Source: Saprospiraceae bacterium
GTDB taxonomy: Bacteria; Bacteroidota; Bacteroidia; Chitinophagales; Saprospiraceae
Length of the DNA stretch: 7,175 nucleotides
Direction of reading: 5' to 3'
Assembly: GCA_022842255.1 (NCBI GenBank)
Contig: JALHPW010000253.1
Coordinates: 1 to 7,175, forward strand
This document shows positions 5,486 through 7,175 of this stretch, one piece after another (position 1 is the first letter of the stretch; the number at the start of each line of letters is the position of its first letter). The notes under the pieces were generated by a model. The model searched no databases, was not told where the DNA came from, and saw only the letters and a program-made list of their open reading frames with translations. Position numbers and translations under genes: made by a program.

Positions 5486-5914
5486 ATGCAAAAATACCTA
5501 TTCCTGATCGCTGCAGCGCTTTGCTGCGCAAACATCGCTTTTGCGCAAACGGAAGCCCCCCTGGAATTGAGCGCAACGACCTCCAACAGACCAGATTTTA
5601 TCTTAACCGACCCGCAAGAAATCATCAAACATGAGGGAGAATTCATCTCCCTGGAAGGCTGCATCGTCAACGCTTCCCTGCGCTCCGAAACCAATGGTAA
5701 GCCCTTGTTTATCAACCTGTTCGACCCCTATCCACGCAATCTTTTTAGCGTGATTATTTGGGGCGACGACCAACATAAATTCCTCAGCGCGGCCGATTAC
5801 ACCCAAAAAATGGTGCGCATTACCGGGCGACTGGAAAAGGGCAAAAACGGCGGCAGGCCCAGTATCCACCTCAAGGAATCCAAACAAATCACCATCCTCA
5901 GCGATTGCAAATAG
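5486..5914 (+). CDS. Small secreted OB-fold-like protein of unknown function
   Basis: A 142-residue protein. Residues 1-20 are a signal peptide (MQKY, hydrophobic stretch, cleavage after AFA before Q21); the two cysteines inside it (C13, C14) do not fit a lipobox. The mature part looks like one OB-fold: a first strand ISLEGCIV (54-61), a second strand pair LFINLFD and FSVIIWG (74-93), a helical linker (about 96-108), then KMVRITGRLEKGK and PSIHLKES (108-132). This pattern resembles OB-fold domains of secreted bacterial proteins, but no specific family is recognised. C59 and C141 could form a disulfide. An in-frame ATG 75 bases upstream (5411) is rejected because it would bury the signal peptide and lies before the likely promoter. 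The VOC gene follows 38 bases downstream, probably in the same operon. The receptor gene is divergent. Codon use looks ordinary. Confidence 0.75.
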   Translation: MQKYLFLIAAALCCANIAFAQTEAPLELSATTSNRPDFILTDPQEIIKHEGEFISLEGCIVNASLRSETNGKPLFINLFDPYPRNLFSVIIWGDDQHKFLSAADYTQKMVRITGRLEKGKNGGRPSIHLKESKQITILSDCK

Positions 5915-5923
5915 CAGCAGTCC

Positions 5924-5951
5924 GTTCATAGTTCATCGTTCATCGTTACTT
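5924..5951. repeat. Short heptamer tandem repeat before the VOC gene
   Basis: Three consecutive 7-bp units, GTTCATA and twice GTTCATC (5924-5944), plus a degenerate fourth (5945-5951) fill the gap between the OB-fold-like and VOC genes and end two bases before the VOC start. The repeat replaces any ribosome-binding sequence there. The period matches the 7-bp array at 7031-7100. Confidence 0.6.
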
Positions 5952-5952
5952 C

Positions 5953-7029
5953 ATGTTTATCTCTGGAATTCAACAAGTTGGCATTGGTGTGAGCAATGTC
6001 CACGAAGCGTTCAAATGGTACCGCCAACATTTTGGCATGGACGTGCCCATTTTTGAAGAAGCCGCCGAGGCGGGACTCATGCTCCCTTACACAGGTGGCA
6101 AACCCCAATCCCGCCACGCCATCCTGGCCCTCAACATGCTGGGCGGCGGCGGCATGGAAATCTGGCAATACACGGGCCGCACGCCAGTACCACCTGCCTT
6201 TCAGCCCCAACTTGGCGACCTGGGCATTGGTATTTGTAAAATCAAATCCGGAAACGTCCAGGCCAGCTTTGATTACCTCCGCAAACGCGGGGTGAATATC
6301 CAGAGCAACCCAACGCCTCGGCCTGATGGATTGGAGCATTTTTTTGTGAAAGACCCCTGGGGAAATACGTTTGAGATTGTGGGGGCCGATGACTGGTTCA
6401 ACCCACCCCCGACCCCCTCCCCTCCCGGCAGGGGAGTGACTGGCGGGGTGTACGGCGCATTCGTCGGCGTCTCCGACATGGAACGTTCTATCAAATTTTA
6501 CTCAGAAATACTTGGTTACCAAACGATTGTGTACGACTCTACGGAAGATTTTGCCGATTGGCATGGCGTGGACGGCGGATTTGGTCGCTATCGCCGCGTG
6601 TTGCTTCGTCACCCGGAGAAGCGCAAAGGGCCATTCAGTCCGCTGCTCGGCGACACAGAAATCGAACTCGTACAAAGCCTCGACCGCGCACCGCGCAAGG
6701 TTTTTGAAAACCGTTTTTGGGGGGATTTGGGTTATATCCACCTGTGTTTCGACATCACAGGTATGGCCGAGATGAAAAAGGCTTGCGAAGCAAAAGGCCA
6801 CCCGTTCACCGTGGATTCAAGCGGCTCGTTCGACATGGGCGAGGCGGCGGGTTATTTTTCCTATATCGAAGACCCGGACGGTACGCTCATCGAATTTGTG
6901 GAAACTCATAAAGTGCCGATTCTCAAAAAAATTGGCTGGTACCTGGATTTGCGCAAACGCAAAAACCCGGAGAAGCCGCTGGCGCGTTGGATGTTGAAAA
7001 TGATGGGGATGGGAAGGGTTAGGGATTGA
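5953..7029 (+). CDS. Two-domain VOC (glyoxalase/bleomycin-resistance/dioxygenase superfamily) protein
   Basis: A 358-residue cytoplasmic protein with two vicinal-oxygen-chelate domains. Domain 1 spans about 3-147, beginning IQQVGIGVSN and ending DPWGNTFEIVG. Domain 2 spans about 166-317, beginning GAFVGVSDMERSIKFY and ending DPDGTLIEFVE. Each shows the paired beta-alpha-beta-beta-beta pattern and the DPxG turn before the last metal-ligand strand. Candidate metal ligands are Q8, E69 and E141 in domain 1 and E238, H263 and E314 in domain 2; each domain lacks one expected ligand. The linker (about 151-166, proline/glycine-rich) is encoded by a GC-rich palindromic repeat. A basic tail (about 320-358) follows domain 2. 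The reaction cannot be told from sequence; glyoxalase, dioxygenase, epimerase or resistance roles all use this fold. No Shine-Dalgarno sequence precedes the ATG. It is probably cotranscribed with the OB-fold-like gene. Confidence 0.88.
   Translation: MFISGIQQVGIGVSNVHEAFKWYRQHFGMDVPIFEEAAEAGLMLPYTGGKPQSRHAILALNMLGGGGMEIWQYTGRTPVPPAFQPQLGDLGIGICKIKSGNVQASFDYLRKRGVNIQSNPTPRPDGLEHFFVKDPWGNTFEIVGADDWFNPPPTPSPPGRGVTGGVYGAFVGVSDMERSIKFYSEILGYQTIVYDSTEDFADWHGVDGGFGRYRRVLLRHPEKRKGPFSPLLGDTEIELVQSLDRAPRKVFENRFWGDLGYIHLCFDITGMAEMKKACEAKGHPFTVDSSGSFDMGEAAGYFSYIEDPDGTLIEFVETHKVPILKKIGWYLDLRKRKNPEKPLARWMLKMMGMGRVRD
6404..6450 (+). repeat. In-frame GC-rich palindromic element encoding the VOC interdomain linker
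   Basis: An outer inverted pair (CACCCC 6404-6409 with GGGGTG 6445-6450) surrounds an inner perfect 7-bp stem (6417-6423 with 6430-6436) with a 6-nt loop. The stretch is strikingly C-rich, then G-rich, unlike the flanking codons. It encodes residues 151-166, rich in Pro then Gly. It resembles the interspersed C-rich/G-rich palindromes of many bacterial genomes, whose translations read like PPPTPSPPGRG or, on the other strand, PLPGGEG. Confidence 0.65.
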
Positions 7030-7030
7030 C

Positions 7031-7100
7031 GATTTACGAGGTGCGATTTACGAGGTGCGAAGTGCGAAATACGATTTGCGAGGTGCGAAGTACGATTTTG
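7031..7100. repeat. Ten-unit 7-bp tandem array after the VOC gene
   Basis: The 70 bases divide without gaps into ten heptamers with consensus GAnnT(A/G)C; only the last unit departs from it. GAGGTGC occurs four times and GATTTAC twice. The array starts two bases after the VOC stop codon. It has no coding potential of note and looks like an intergenic simple-sequence repeat. The rest of the flank (7101-7136) shows nothing recognisable. Confidence 0.75.
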
Positions 7101-7136
7101 GTGCCCAAGCCCGAGTAAAATGCCCCCTCCACCAGA

Positions 7137-7175
7137 GTGTCATCCCGACCGCAGGGAGGGACCTGCTCAAGCAAA
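7137..7175. repeat. Start of an apparent interspersed repeat, cut by the window edge
   Basis: The last 39 bases begin GTGTCATCCCGA, then contain GGGAGGGACC and end CTCAAGCAAA. This resembles the widespread GTCATCCCGA...GGGATCT-type short intergenic repeats of many bacterial genomes, including Bacteroidota. GTC-TCCC and GGGA-GAC form an imperfect stem. The assignment rests on recalled similarity. Confidence 0.45.

Noticed and set aside
5926..6339. Minus-strand open frame of 137 codons opposite the VOC gene
   Set aside because: It is antisense to a conserved VOC domain and has no independent support.

Overview
The window looks like a chromosomal segment from a Bacteroidota, most likely a Saprospiraceae-like genome. 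Four things point there: a TonB-dependent receptor with an N-terminal carboxypeptidase-regulatory-like domain, a secreted protein of the LTIEPGT type common among type IX secretion substrates, promoter -7 elements of the TAnnTTTG type, and no Shine-Dalgarno sequence before any of the five main genes. The family-level guess is inference only.

Layout. Three genes lie on the minus strand: a TonB-dependent receptor (5350-2549), a calcineurin-type metallophosphoesterase of the LpxH/PlcP superfamily (1983-1123), and a secreted beta-helix-like surface protein (830-1, running off the window). The receptor and the phosphoesterase are each followed by a minus-strand intrinsic terminator (2405-2377 and 1004-974), so the three genes appear to be three transcription units. 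Two genes lie on the plus strand: a small secreted OB-fold-like protein (5486-5914) and a two-domain VOC (glyoxalase-like) protein (5953-7029), 38 bases apart and probably cotranscribed from a TACCTTTG promoter at 5459-5466.

Main observation. Each minus-strand unit is preceded by an array of CTTNA-type half-sites (one is TTTAA) repeated exactly every 11 bp: four at 947-910, three at 2309-2283 and three at 5427-5401. Each array is followed by GACCTTTG or GACTTTTG. The gap from the last half-site to that element is 22 nt in two cases and 34 nt in the third, and no good -33 element is present. An 11-bp period is the hallmark of PhoB/OmpR-family binding, and the half-sites resemble the cyanobacterial Pho box (PyTTAAPyPy plus a 3-bp spacer). 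With a PlcP-like phosphoesterase (phosphate-starvation lipid remodelling), an outer-membrane receptor and a secreted protein downstream, the simplest reading is a small phosphate-starvation regulon with a Bacteroidota Pho box. This is inference from sequence.

The 565-bp gap at 1984-2548 is not empty. From the receptor side it holds an inverted array of 8-bp repeats, the receptor terminator with a GCAA tetraloop, the middle operator and promoter, a structured leader or small RNA with a terminator-like 3' end (about 2246-2131) containing a tiny leucine-rich ORF, and a 9-bp tandem array just before the phosphoesterase start.

The plus-strand side is rich in small repeats: a heptamer run at 5924-5951, an in-frame GC-rich palindrome forming the linker between the two VOC domains (6404-6450), ten 7-bp units at 7031-7100, and part of an apparent interspersed repeat at the right edge (7137-7175). 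No rRNA, tRNA, CRISPR array or transposase is visible.
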